A stretch of DNA of 64,000 nt, from NCBI RefSeq assembly GCF_002775205.1, contig NC_036450.1:13659479-13723478 (forward strand). The letters are read 5' to 3'. The translations under genes and the position numbers were made by a program. Each line of letters begins with the position of its first letter. Within the stretch, counting starts at the first letter, position 1. Shown piece after piece: positions 30,721-42,959 of the stretch. The notes under the pieces are model-generated. The model had not been told where the DNA came from, did not search any database, and saw nothing but the letters and a program-made list of their open reading frames with translations. Origin of the DNA: Xiphophorus maculatus (lineage: Eukaryota; Chordata; Actinopteri; Cyprinodontiformes; Poeciliidae).

Positions 30721-31075
30721 TTACTCCATCAAAACAAACAGAAGAACGGGATCAAGTGTGTCCAAAAGGAGCTTCTGCTGCTCCAGCAGCTTTGAAATGG
30801 GAGTCATGGCACTGAGATTGTGTTTATTAATGACATCTGAGTTTAAGCTTTTATGCTCCATCAACACCACTTTCTGTACAAGACACGTCTTCTCCTGATG
30901 CATTTACATACATCAGTGAACATTTCCAAACTAAATTCAATGAGGCCGTTTGACATGGAGTACATTTTATTTAAGTTGGTTTGATTAAATCATATTCCCA
31001 GTTTAAGATACAATATAAATAAAAAAAACTTAAAAATGGATTCACTGTAGATATTTGCAGAGGCTTTAAAAGCAG

Positions 31076-31240
<165 letters not shown>

Positions 31241-34200
31241 GATTTAAAATGCCATTCTCTTGGTAAATATTTTAAGCTAGTTATATTCCAGTCTGACCAG
31301 TGGACAACCTATTTTGCTGCCTAAGCTCTCAGACTCTAGTTTATTTTCGGGATCTGCAGAATGGGAAGCAGGGCGAAGGCTCTGAGCCGTCATAGCGGAT
31401 GTTATAATTTTAAGCTGCTGCATCAGTTCCTGTGAATGCAGCACAGATGGGCTGTTAGTTACTGCTGCAGCCTTCACAAAACGATCCCCATCTTCCATCA
31501 ACATTAAACTCCGCTTGATTCAGCGTTGCTCTAAACACAATGCTCTAGATGCTGTTCATTTCTTCTCAAACACAAGCCAGCAACTGAATCATTTTTGACA
31601 TAATGTTCCAATTTGGTGTTTAAACATGTGTAAAGTCTTAAACGGGCACTCGAGCGATACATTAGTTGCCTCCTCCCTCAGTTATGACCAGGTTTGCCAT
31701 CACAGCAGACCACCTGCTCCCTCACAGTTGAGAGATTTCTAAAATGGAAAAGCTGACTCACCCCTCTTTGAGCTGAGACTTGGATTTAATCCAGAACCCT
31801 TGTCTACAAACCAGACTGCAGAGGTGAACTGTACTTGTATCACCGCCACTGTTGGTGTTGTTCTGATTTAAAGCTGTAATCTGATAAAATAGCTCCGTTG
31901 CTTGGAAACTTGATATTTATTTTTGATGGGACTCCAGGATTATTTTGGACCGCTGTTGTTTCAAAGCCCTTACATGCACATTATACACCCACATAAGTGC
32001 CAATTATTTCGTCCATTTCGACTTTATCTTACGACCGTGTGGGTGTGTGCAGACTGACTGACAGCATCCTTTGCTTTGGTCACATCAGGTGTAATACACA
32101 GATTTTTATTATTTTTTATTCAAATGCATTTTGCACTCTCCAAATCATTTTATTTGCACACATCTGTGGTGTGGAAAGCAAATTACCACAAGAAACAAAA
32201 GCTAAAATGTATTCAAACCCGGGGATGACTCACTCCGCTTTCTCAAAAATATAAAAAAATGTCTTGGTATTTTCATAGGTCATAGGTTACTAGGGCACAT
32301 GAGAAGAAGCCTGCAGCATCACAGATCCTGTATCGTACCTAACAGTGGGAATAAGGTCCTTTTTCTCATATTTATCTTTTGGATAATGCCAGAGCCACAT
32401 GAAGTGCTTTGTGTCTTCTGACCGCAGTCAAAAAATTATAAATCTATAAAAAATGCTTTACATTTTTTATTTTTATGGGAACCTTAAAAGGTGCCAATAG
32501 CTTTGGTACCTGGGATTTTGAAAACAAAAATAAAAGGTTAGTTTTGTCTTTTATTTTTCTTCTTATGTCTGTTGCACAATAAAGATGACATATAAAAGCT
32601 TATTAAGCAGCAGGAATTTCAGCAGAAGACTGTAGAGTCCTGTCTCCTTTCCCCCACTTCTAATTTAATTCTCCATTCTGTGACTGATTTTTTCAAGTAT
32701 TAAATGATAAAAGTATCAATGCAAAGAGTTAGCAGCAATAAAAGCCTCATGCAAAACATTTGTAACTATTAATATGTTCTGAGAACAGGATGAAAGAGCT
32801 GACAAATCTTATAAATCAAACGCAAGATTTGATGGGAGAGACGACGTTGACACATGGCATGTCTAGCCAGCCGATCAGAACATCCTGTACGCACAGAGCC
32901 CCATTCAATAGCATCTAAGATTAACACACACATTTATCACACAGGATGGTCTGCAGTAATACTTTACTCTCAAATATCCAAAAATGGGATCATGTTTTGA
33001 GGTCAAGATGCCTACAAAAAGGAAACATGTTATGGTCCAACGTCAAAGTAAATCAGATTTCAATATTTCTATGATTGTTTGTATCCATAATTAATCAAAC
33101 ATACTAAATAAATATAATTGATTCTTTCTTCCTTCCAGCATAGTTTATAACCATTGCTGTTCTCAAACGCACAGTGTTTACATCTCTGCTGTTATTTGTT
33201 GTTTTCCCTCATTTCAAACAACATTCATGCTTTGGTTTACACATCCCTGTTTCTCAAGCACAAATATACACGCACATGTTATACTTTTTTCAATGATCCT
33301 ACTCAGTCTGTCATTTTTAAGAACTGCACAGTATTTTCATATTCTCTAAGAGTGCAATTAGTATGTTATTAGTATTAGAAAGTATGTTATTCTGTTTTTA
33401 TGTTATTATTTTTGAGTAAATCTACCTCACTTTCTACTGGTCCATCTGACTTTCCCCAATGAGGGAAAATAAAGGTTATTTATATTTCTCAAGCTAGTGG
33501 CCTTGATAGTTTTTGTTTCCTAAATGTCTGTAACCATTTTGCAGTTTCAATTACAGTATTTATGTATTTTTATGGCTTAGTTGTACTCTACATTTAATCT
33601 TGGGCATATTGACTTAATATTTTAGATCCTGTGCATGTCTAAAGCCAACTGTGTCACACTACTAGTGGCATTATATGTTTTATTTCAGTCATCTGTTTCC
33701 CTATAGTATATAACAATCTAAACAGCCTGTAGTCGTTTTCAGTTCTTTACTTCCATATTGATGTGATAATATGCATTTTTGGGAAACAGGCAATGAGCCC
33801 CTCACTCCTCTAGACATTATAGTCAAAAGCAAACAGTGAAACGGTAGCATCCTGTAGAACATGATGCTACCGTTAACGGTGCCGCCACAGATACAGCTAC
33901 TATCGCTTTAACTCGGCTTTAGCCTATCACACCACCGGCATGTTGAACATTTGAATTCCGCTTCGTGTTTTCAACGGAAGCTGCGCAGCACGGTGCTGCT
34001 GTTAAACAATGGCTACCTAGCAGGCAATGCTAGCAGCATTAGCTAATATTCCCATTGAGCTCTACATTAAAAACAGGCGTTACATACAAAGGAAATTAAG
34101 GAGACAGTCACGCTAGAGTAGTGGTTCAAAAATGATGTTGCCAGACATTATCAAGCATCTTTTTTTGACTTTGTAAAAGAGAATGCTAATTAAAGCTAGC

Positions 34201-35334
34201 CGCGCTTGCTAACCTTAGTGCTATGTTAAACAGAGGGTGGACTTTGAAGTTAGCTTCCGATTCATAGAATGAGGGTCTTTTAGAGTTGTTGGGGAATATA
34301 AGCCAACTTTCGTTTCTCTAGTAAGAAAAAAATAATAATAAAATAATAGTTGAACTTTAAAATCTACAGATAGCTTAAAACAAGTTTTATGACTGTTCAA
34401 ATCTTTATCTGCAGGAGTGCAAATAAGTTCAGTAATATTTGTGGATTTACACACCAAGAAAGGTTTCACAGATTTAAAAAAGGTGTTTTATATAACTACT
34501 TTATGTAGAAAAATTCAGTCTATTTATATATATGACCTGTTTAAGAATAGCAGGATTTCACCTGAGGTAATTTGTTCACAAAGTTGGGGCAGGATCTCAT
34601 TGGGGTTTCCAAATGATAAAGTAGCTACAAATACCTAAATAAAAATCTGAGAAATGTCACTGTTGAAGCCATAAATATAATATATATTACATTTAAGCAA
34701 TACAAAGAATTAGTGTTTAATAGCAATTTTTAATAGCTTCGTTTGAGATGAAATAGTTTCATTAAAAGAATAAAGGTTTCACATATTGTAGGTTATGTTT
34801 TAAACAAACTGTAGCCAGTTTAGAGTAAATGAATCTAATTTTGACCATTTTAAGATTTTTGACGATAGCCGGTGTAGATTCCGTAAAAAGAGCGAAATGA
34901 TCCTTTACACAACTGCCTCGAAAGCTGTGAATCGAAAGCTAACTTCAATGTAGAGGCAGCTGGACGCTGTAACGGGGCTGGTCCCGTCAACAGACGCCGA
35001 CACAGACGTTTCACCGTTAGGAGGCTGAACAATAGGAGCTGTGAGCTTCATGTGAAGCCACCATCCAGACAAACAAGCCATCCTTTAGCCCCGAAATGTG
35101 TTTTCCATCTCAGCTGTCTGTGGGTTAGCAGGCTTGCTAACCGTTAGCTGCGGTGGACCGCTGCCAGCTGACGCAAGTGCAGAAATTTCCACCCAGGATT
35201 TTTTTTTTTTTGGGGGGGTTGCTCCCATTCCCAAACCCATCCAGCGAGCGTCCAAGGATGCTGCAAAGCTTACAGAATACATGCTAAATTGCACGATGCA
35301 AAAAAAATAAAAAGCACAGTTTAAGTTTCCTTAC
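31241..35334 (-). other. large 5' intron of coro1c (most of it)
   Basis: No coding exon recognised. A less AT-rich patch at about 33840-34240 has repeated GCTAGC/TAGC words. Another at about 34860-35260 is CpG-containing and lies just inside the intron relative to the putative first exon, so it could hold an alternative promoter. This is inference only. Confidence 0.4.
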
Positions 35335-35480
35335 CTCCTAAAATCTATGCAAGATTTTCCAACGCAAGGAGGGTGAAAAATCAATCTCAACACATGAATG
35401 TGGCAGTTTAGGCGCGCCCTTATCCTGCAGGACGGTGCTTCAGTATCCCTTGTCTCCGCTGGAAAAAATGAGCCCAGCTG
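35335..35480 (-). other. coro1c: candidate non-coding first exon of coro1c
   Basis: A good minus-strand donor, AGGAG|GTAAGG, lies at 35334-35335. It is preceded (at higher coordinates) by moderately GC-rich sequence containing GGCGCGCC (about 35410). The coding exon at 30675 begins two bases after an acceptor, so an upstream non-coding exon is required; this is the best candidate seen. The transcription start is not determined. Confidence 0.4.
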
Positions 35481-36362
35481 CAAGGATCTTATAGCCCCCT
35501 CAAGCACTAATAGGTAAAGTGAACCGGGATTAAAATCTCTTTAAATATAGTGGTTAAAAAACACAGCATCTACTGTCCGCTCCTCACCTGCGGAAGACTA
35601 GCAGTACTCTATTCTCATCCCGTTATTAAATTCACCAGGATACGTTGGGCTACGGCACATGCGCAAACCAAATGCCAGCTCTGATTTCTCAATGATCTGA
35701 ATGGAAATGGGGATGGGGGTGTTAGAAAACAATACGTCAGTCTGTCCTCCACATGTCTTTATAGGATCATTTTGTTTTCTTAAGATAAAAATTTTTTGAG
35801 TTCAAGCTGAACATCTTTCCATTCCCTCATTCCCCTTTCACTATATAGTTTCTGGCGACAACTGCTAAAATAAATCACATTTGAAAGAATGCGCTGTTAC
35901 AATTTGTTCATCAGTTTTCATTAAGCTGATATCACTGACGAGTTGTGTTCACTGTGTGGACAAATGGCCTTTTTCGGCCATTTTAATTATTATTTTTTTT
36001 TTTGCGACCCCTTAGAACAATAGTGTAAATGACCTGGTCAGTGGTAAATAAAATCTTAAAATGCAAAGTTTCAGAATCAAAGCAGCGTATTAATCTTATA
36101 GGAGCCGCTCCTAATTTTAATTTTACAGTAAATTAAACACACAGACTCACTGCAGTGTTTCATTGTAATTTGTCTCCTTCCCTTTAGCTTTTAATGTACC
36201 TGTGCATATTTGTTTTTTTTTCCCTTCTTGACATCTTTTGCGTTTTGTGGTTTTCTTCGTGGAGTCTGCATGTTTCCTTCATTTGGTCAGATTAAAGTCT
36301 ACTGTGATTTTGTAGTTTTGCATACTAAGTGGTTGATTTTGTTAATATTTTGTAAACATATA

Positions 36363-36755
36363 CAGTACAGACCAAAAGTTTGGACACACCTTTTAATTCA
36401 ATGAGTTTATTTTATTTTCATGACTATTGACATTGTAGATTCACACTGACGGCATCAAAACTATGAATAACACATGTGGAAATATGCACTAAACAATAAA
36501 GTGTAAAACAACTGAAAATACCCCTTATATTCTAGTTTCTTCAAAGTAGCAACCTTTTGCTGTGATTACTGCTTTGCACACACTCTGCATTTTCTTGATG
36601 AGCTTCAAGAGGTCGTCACCTGAAATGGTTTTCACTTCATAGGTCAACCTGCCCTGTCAGGTTAATAAGTGGGATTTCTTGCCTTATAAATAGTCATAAA
36701 AATAAAGAAAACCCATTTTAATTAGAAGGTGTGTCCAAACTGTTGGTCTGTACTG
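36363..36755. mobile_element. 393-bp non-autonomous Tc1-like element, copy 2
   Basis: Bounded by TA on each side (36361-36362 and 36756-36757), with the same CAGTACAGACC terminal inverted repeats as copy 1 and the same length. One difference lies in the right terminal repeat (ACTGTTGG for ACTTTTGG). It sits between coro1c and the next gene. Confidence 0.85.
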
Positions 36756-36757
36756 TA

Positions 36758-37119
36758 TATAAAAGAAGAAGGTTTTCAGCCCTTTGGACTCTTGGTGTTT
36801 CTTCCAATAGGTCCACAGAATTGTGTTTTTATGTAGATCATGCACAAAACACTGAAACCTGCAGCTGGGAATGACTCACAGGAATAGTTTGTCACACCAA
36901 TAAAAGTGATCTTGATGTGACCTGGTAATAAACTACTAACAAATATGTCTAAAATCTTTTTCATTGTGGTTTCTCTCCTTGATTTCCAGGATGTTGTCTT
37001 CATTAAAATAAAATAAACGCAATATAATAACCAAGTGATGAGGATATTGATTAAAAGGACCGACAACCAGTAATATTTGAGACATTTTTGTTTCTTTTAA
37101 GCATATACTTTCTGCAGAG
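36758..37119. other. short gene-free stretch downstream of the unrecognised gene
   Basis: A 96-codon minus-strand frame (36776-37066) has no recognisable content and lies beyond the probable poly(A) site of the unrecognised gene. Nothing else is seen. Confidence 0.3.
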
Positions 37120-37181
37120 TTTATTTATAAATTCAGTCATAGCTTAATAAATTTAGTATTGATCTGTAAATATTTTTTATT
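37120..37181 (-). terminator. candidate poly(A) signals of the unrecognised gene
   Basis: Two minus-strand AATAAA hexamers (37176-37181 and 37120-37125) lie 145-205 bases past the stop codon at 37325-37327. They favour a gene that ends at this stop without a further coding exon. Confidence 0.4.
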
Positions 37182-37324
37182 TTACCTCTTCTAGCCTTAT
37201 AATGGCATAGGCTGGCAGAAAAATAAATAAATTAGTTTAAAACCTAAAACCTCAGAAGCACAAGGAATGGTTTACTGTGGTTTCTGGGCACCAAGTTTGG
37301 AGTTTAAAAATAAAATAATAGCCT

Positions 37325-39553
37325 CTAAATGAGAGACATGTTTAATAATGTTGAAAATGTGGGAGAGGACATTAGTTTTTGTGTATATTTTTGGTAAGTG
37401 TCTATATAGTTGTGGTTCCTACCTTTCTTTGGAGTTGCTTGGATTTCCACTGGCCTCTCCTTAGATTTCTTTGGGACATCAAAGGTATTCTTCATTTGGG
37501 AAACTTTCAAAGTTGGGTTCTGCTCTGCCAGACGAACCTGAACTTTGGGCTCTTCAGGTTTGACTCGACCCTGCTGTCTCTGCATTTGGTTTGTTTCTTT
37601 CACAATTTCCGCCACCGGCTTGTAGGACCCCACCTCGCTGCAACTTTCTGTGTCTCTGTTGCTGGTGGGATCTGTTAAATCTTTAGTATGCTCGCTTTGG
37701 CTGTGTGTATTGACTCTGTGAGTCAGGAGGATTGGTTGTGTGTCCTTTTTCTCTAAAAACGTATGTTTTCGGCTTTCAGTTTCATCGTTACGCATGTCCC
37801 CTGGCCTGGAAAGAGTTTCCGTAACAGGAGGAGGCGACCATTTGCGTCTGGATCGTCTCTCTAGGAACACCCGTCTCTGCATCATGTCCAAGTTTTGAGG
37901 CTCTTCCTCTGGAGACAGCTCTGCCATTCGCACACAATATTCATAATCGATCATATCTCCAAAGCAATCATCATTGCCCCTCAGAGAAAGATGGTCCCAC
38001 AGACCAACGTCAGCTGATAGTCGGCGAAAGTTAGGCGGTGCAGCATATGAGCCCCTTTCATCCCACAACATGCACATGTCCTGATTAGTCGGTGCACCAT
38101 ATGGAAGATCTTTGTTGAAATGAAACGTGTGTCTCCTCTTGGCCCTATCCTCCGATCGCAGATGATCTTTGACTCTTCTTTGCACATCAGTAGACATTAG
38201 CTGTGCAGTTTTAAGCTTTATGAAAGGATTTTTGGGCTTTTTGGGGACAGGTGGGGGTGGACCTTTAGGTCTGGATTTCTCTGCTGGCATGGTGGACAAG
38301 GCAGACGGTGCTTCTGGTGGACTTGATGTGTCTTTCCCTGGTAAACTATGAGTTACAGGTGGAGGTGTGACGACAGCAGAGAAGCAAACAAGCTCCCTTT
38401 CCTTCTTCAGGCAAGCAACTTGCATAGTTTCATCACAGCTTCCCGCCTGCAGTGGAGAAGGCATAGAGTTAGATTGTTCCAGGGTAAATGAATGGTCGTC
38501 TTGCAGGCACGGTTCTCCGGAATTAGATGCAGCAGTTTGTGAAAGATGAGAGCTGGTGACTTGAATGTTATCTCTTTTGGTAGAAGATAATAGGTTGCTA
38601 TGGACTCCAGCTTTGGCCCTCTTGGATACAGCCCCAGCAAACCTGTTCTCATGGTTGTGATCAACTTCTTGCCGCTGATCCTTACAGCTGTTTTGCTCCT
38701 CCCTCATACGAATGGCAACATTTTGGTCCGTCTCTGCCATTCCCTTAGTTGTCTTGGTTAGAGCAGCCCGGGCACAGCTTACTCCTTTTAGCTGACACCT
38801 GCTGCCTGTCACTTGAGTCGAATGACGACCCATTTTTGTCTCTAAACTGTCTCCGGCTGAACTCTTAGCACGTGAAATGTCTTTATTTTTCTCTTGAGGA
38901 GAAATCCTGGAAGATTGGGAAAGTTTGCCATCATTGCAGCTGTCAGAACTGTCCTCCTTGCCCCCAGGTCTGCTTTGGTGACCTGTGTTGTTGTTTTCCA
39001 CATTATTCGACATCCAGTTCTCATCTCTTTCCAGAACTACAAAGTCTTCCTCGTTGGAAGGGTTGCATGCGGTTGCTACCCCCTTGCTGCTGTCTGTTTC
39101 TGAGAAGTTCAGATTGTCCTGCTCATCCATCGCTGCAGTCCCTTTCCAGGCTGCAGCCCCTTTTTCAGAACCTTCCTTTTTGTTGGAGATTCGTCTTGTC
39201 TCCTTGAAGCTCAGGACCCTTTTTGAGTCCCCAACAGTGTGAGAGTCTGTCTCCCTGAGTAGAGCCACCCACTCTCCTCTGGAGTTCAGAAAGTGTTCCT
39301 GCTGACCCTCAGCCCTGATTGGCTGCCTGCTTTGGGGGCCTGTACGTGAAGTAATGACAGCCAGCTTCCCTGAGTTGCCGATTACTCTAATCCCACCAAT
39401 GCTCAGATGGGACACAGAACTGCTATCCTCCTGACTTTCCTCGTCTTGTCCTGCAGCCTCCGAGAAACGCTTGTCTCCGGTTTGCTCTGACCAGTCAGAA
39501 TTACCCAGGGATTCCTCGTCTTTTTCAGACACCCTCTCCAGCTTCTGTCCCAT
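37325..39553 (-). CDS. unrecognised 742-residue, low-complexity/disordered protein
   Basis: I do not recognise this protein. It is an uninterrupted 742-codon frame, far longer than chance allows in this AT-rich DNA. A splice acceptor (TTTGCAG, exon from 39563) lies 10 bases before the start MGQKLERVSEKDEESLG, so at least one upstream exon exists. Residues 1 to about 400 are hydrophilic and rich in Ser, Glu, Lys and Asn. A proline-rich segment GPPPPVPKKPKNPF (about 428-440) contains a PxxPxK class II SH3-binding pattern. It is followed by what looks like the most conserved part: KLKTAQLMSTDVQRR, RRHTFHFNKDLPYG, and DMIDYEYCVRMAELSPEEEP followed by a basic RRSRRKW (about 570). No signal peptide, membrane segment or catalytic motif is seen. 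A possible donor at 37421-37422 (AAAG|GTAGGA) would allow splicing before the last 33 codons. The poly(A) signals just after 37325 favour reading through. An adaptor or scaffold role is only a guess. Confidence 0.75.
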   Translation of the reverse strand: MGQKLERVSEKDEESLGNSDWSEQTGDKRFSEAAGQDEESQEDSSSVSHLSIGGIRVIGNSGKLAVITSRTGPQSRQPIRAEGQQEHFLNSRGEWVALLRETDSHTVGDSKRVLSFKETRRISNKKEGSEKGAAAWKGTAAMDEQDNLNFSETDSSKGVATACNPSNEEDFVVLERDENWMSNNVENNNTGHQSRPGGKEDSSDSCNDGKLSQSSRISPQEKNKDISRAKSSAGDSLETKMGRHSTQVTGSRCQLKGVSCARAALTKTTKGMAETDQNVAIRMREEQNSCKDQRQEVDHNHENRFAGAVSKRAKAGVHSNLLSSTKRDNIQVTSSHLSQTAASNSGEPCLQDDHSFTLEQSNSMPSPLQAGSCDETMQVACLKKERELVCFSAVVTPPPVTHSLPGKDTSSPPEAPSALSTMPAEKSRPKGPPPPVPKKPKNPFIKLKTAQLMSTDVQRRVKDHLRSEDRAKRRHTFHFNKDLPYGAPTNQDMCMLWDERGSYAAPPNFRRLSADVGLWDHLSLRGNDDCFGDMIDYEYCVRMAELSPEEEPQNLDMMQRRVFLERRSRRKWSPPPVTETLSRPGDMRNDETESRKHTFLEKKDTQPILLTHRVNTHSQSEHTKDLTDPTSNRDTESCSEVGSYKPVAEIVKETNQMQRQQGRVKPEEPKVQVRLAEQNPTLKVSQMKNTFDVPKKSKERPVEIQATPKKGRNHNYIDTYQKYTQKLMSSPTFSTLLNMSLI

Positions 39554-40299
39554 GACTCCTTTTCTGCAAATGCAAAAGCAAAACACATACATGAAGGATG
39601 CATTTTGTCTCTACCCTGAATGAAGTGAAATTCCACTACAGATTTTACAGATTATCTTTAATTATCTAGAACCCCTCTCTCTATTTTTAGATATTCTTCC
39701 ACTGTTCGTAATTGGCTTCCCAAGGCCTCACTATCTTCCTCTCCCTATTCTGTCAGACAGGAATGCTGCAGAGGCTAAAATTAAAGCAGGTCTGACTGCT
39801 GCCAGTGAGTCAACAGGCCAAAAAGGAAACAAGATAAGGTTGATAGGAGGTCAGCTGCCAGGTGCCAAGGTCAGATATGATCAAATGATCCCACGCCTGC
39901 AGACAAATACGTCAACGAAATAAATATGTCTTTTGTTTTTCTTTGAATCTAAATCACTAAGCTTTGATTTTCTATGAAATAAATTTTTCTACTATAGACA
40001 CACCTACTCTGTTCTGACATACCCCACATTGCCAATTACTGCTGTGTTGACAAGGCTTGTTTGCGCCATGCGTGCCTTCCTTCAGACGGTCTGAATGTTT
40101 ATGATTGTTTTGGTGACGGGAGCTACAGAAAGGTCGCCGGGAATACGTGATTCGAGTCACAAAGGCTCTGACACATGAGGGGAATTGTGGTTTGATGAGC
40201 CTGTTTTAGCTGCAGACATGATGGATGGTGCATGAGGGATTATAACAAGGGGAAAACAGCTCAACTGACTTTACTGTCAGGCGCTCCGAGTATTTTTAA

Positions 40300-40929
40300 C
40301 TTACAAAGAAAGCACTAGACCTAAACAGAAAAGATCCCCCAAATAATGCAATACCAGGTAGTTTTGTTGAAATACCACTTAAACTCCATATAAAGTTGAT
40401 TTAAAATGAACTTTGGGATGAATTTAATTATCATTTTAGCAAGATAATCCTGCTTTTTGTGTTCTGGTTTTAACAGCTAACTTTAAAAGTTTTCCAGTGA
40501 TTGAAAGGTTCACAAAACTGAATCAAAAAATAAACAAAACACATCTGTGGCTGGTTTTACTAATTTCTAAGCTATAAGAATCTCACTCCTTTTCCATAAG
40601 GAATTTATATTTTACATGGCTTTTGATGACTTTCTTCCTGCTACTTCTCACTAAAGGGCATTTCAGGGACTTCCTGCATGTCTGCAGATTATTCCACCTG
40701 AGCTGTGTGTCTCTACAGCTCCCCCAGTTACTTTAGGCCTCCAGCTTTTTTCTCTGATTCTTGTCCAGTCTGTTAGTTTAGGTGGGCGGAAAATATCAGT
40801 GGGTGTCCGATACACACTCGCTGGACGACAGTTGGAACAATGCTTTTTGAGATTTTTATACCATAATAATTCTTCGATCTTCAACACAACTTCATCCCTA
40901 ACTTGTCTGGTATTTTCCTTGGCCTAGAT
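40300..40929. other. intron/intergenic stretch with a decayed element interrupted by a hAT insertion
   Basis: Sequence on both sides of the 226-bp hAT element (ending CTTGGCCTAGAT, resuming GGCCTAGATTATGCTG) reads as one continuous dispersed-repeat-like stretch. The 74-codon minus-strand frame here has no recognisable product. Confidence 0.35.
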
Positions 40930-41155
40930 CAGGGGTGTCAAACTCCAGTCCTCGAGGGCCACTGTCCTGCAGTTTTTAGATGTGCCACAGGTACGAAATG
41001 CTGGAAGGAAATGGCTTAATTACCTCCTCCTTGTGTAGATCAGTTCTCCACAGCCTTGCTAATGACCTAATTATTCTATTCAGGTGTGGTGCAGCAGAGG
41101 CACATCTAAAAGTTGCAGGACAGCGGCCCTTGAGGACTGGAGTTTGACACATGTG
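40930..41155. mobile_element. 226-bp hAT-type MITE with 8-bp target duplication
   Basis: The left end CAGGGGTGTCAAACTCCAGT and the right end (reverse complement CACATGTGTCAAACTCCAGT) form a roughly 31-bp inverted repeat. The element is flanked on both sides by GCCTAGAT (40922-40929 and 41156-41163), a perfect 8-bp duplication as made by hAT transposases. No coding capacity. Confidence 0.85.
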
Positions 41156-42344
41156 GCCTAGATTATGCTGTTTGTTCTCTAAACTTCACTGAAAAGTGTC
41201 TAGGACTTTCATAAAACAGTTGTTTATACTGTCATTTAATTTAACATTTAATTTCACTGAAACTTGTGTGGTAATTCAGCTAGAATACACAAAGTTTTTG
41301 CTACATGACAAAGTCAAAAAGGTCAAAAGGTGCTAATATTTTTGGAAGACAGCGTGACTTTAATTTTTGCTAGTTAAATATTAGAATAAAGATATAGTAT
41401 ATTAATTGTATTCTCTGTCTTGACGATTATGGAAATGTACTGGATGAGGGTAAAACAGACAAACTCAGAAAAGTTGGATCAGCAAAAGGGACTTTTTCTG
41501 ACCGGAGTGTGGGAGTACTGCCACATTTTGTTCAACTTAAACTCCTTATATTTCTGTATCAGCCAACATGTTTTCACTGCAGCTCTGTTCATCTGGTGTG
41601 TCGATGACGGCAGTTTAACAGCTTGACAGATGCGTGCTCTTGCGGCTTTAGTGCATCTGAAGCGTTATTTTGAGATGGATGTGTTAAAATGGCAGCAGTG
41701 GGAGGCATTCATGGTATTGGATTGTGAAACCCCCTCCAGCCCCACTTCTTCTCTGTCTCTATGCCCATTTCCCATGTTTGTGTCCGTCACGCTATACAGT
41801 GCAAGCCAAAAGTTTATAAGAGCCTTGTGACCAAGAGTACCCGAACTATTATCTCCGTCTTAGAAGAGGCCTTGTTTTCCAGTTGCAGAACTGACTATAC
41901 TGTCGGTAATAAACTGAAATTCAAATTGTTGGAGGTGATATTAAGATGTCTGATCAAGCTGCACAGTAAAATTTACATGGAGACAAGCAAGCCAGGATGT
42001 ACTATGATGTGAAGAGCTTCAAAAAGTGTTTACAAAAACTCAAGAAATGTTTTTAATTAAGGTTCGGAGATGTATTTATGTGCTCATAACCCCCCTGTTT
42101 ACATATTTTACACTGATCTGGCCCTGCTGTTTGTTTTATATGACAAATATTCTATTATTATAGAAAAACCAACCAACCATTAACATTTAAGCCATAAACA
42201 GATAACACATGAGCATTAAAGCAACAAGAGAAACCATTACGTGTCAATAACAGTGAGCAAAGTTTTCACAAGTTATAACAGCGTTAGCTAAAAGTTTTGC
42301 AGCTATAAGAGCCAGAGGGATAATTCAATAGAGTGAACACATAC

Positions 42345-42447
42345 CTACGATGATGCTGCGCTTGACCGTCGTCCTTTGGGACTTTGGTCCGTCTGGGAGA
42401 TCACTCCTCCCGGAGTCACCTGCCCCGTTATGTCTGCTGTACTTCAT
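42345..42447 (-). other. candidate upstream exon of the unrecognised gene
   Basis: A minus-strand frame of 34 codons from an ATG at 42447 (MKYSRHNGAGDSGRSDLPDG...) runs into a strong donor, CGTAG|GTATGTG, at 42345. The sequence looks coding, with balanced polar residues and no low complexity. It ends in phase 1, whereas the large exon at 39563 needs phase 2, so it is either a non-coding leader exon, is joined through an unseen small exon, or belongs to another transcript. Confidence 0.35.
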
Positions 42448-42959
42448 TTGACTAATTCAATAAAAGCGCCTGCTGCTCTGTGCATTTGACTAAAAGAGAC
42501 AGTCAAAGCAGAAGCAGGCAGATCTGGTTTGTGTCCTTGCTGGTGCTCTTTATTATTACATTCTGAGCTTCTTTCATGACAGTTTCTTCTTTTTTCTCCA
42601 AGGTCATTCACCTGCGAGTTACATTTGGGCACAACTGGTCTCGGTTAAGAATTCTCTCTTGTCCAGTGTCAGTTTTACGAACAGCAGAAACCAGGTAAGA
42701 ATAAGAAAACACACAACATTTTTTTCTGTCTCTGACATTAAAATAAAACTAAGCTTTTCCTGTTTCTGCAAAAAGTAAGATGACTATGGATGACTATTTG
42801 TGGGTTTGTAGGTTAGTTCACAACATTGGAGTTAAATGAAGGAACGCCTGTAGATTTATTTTAAGGGATTTTAGAACACAATGCTTCTTTGTGTGAGATT
42901 TTTGACCAATAAGATAAAAAAAAAAAACTCATGCAAGATCATGAGGAGAATTGTGGACC

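Noticed and set aside
38367-39242. Plus-strand frames opposite the 742-codon gene
   Set aside because: Antisense shadows of the long minus-strand frame; no splice or family support.
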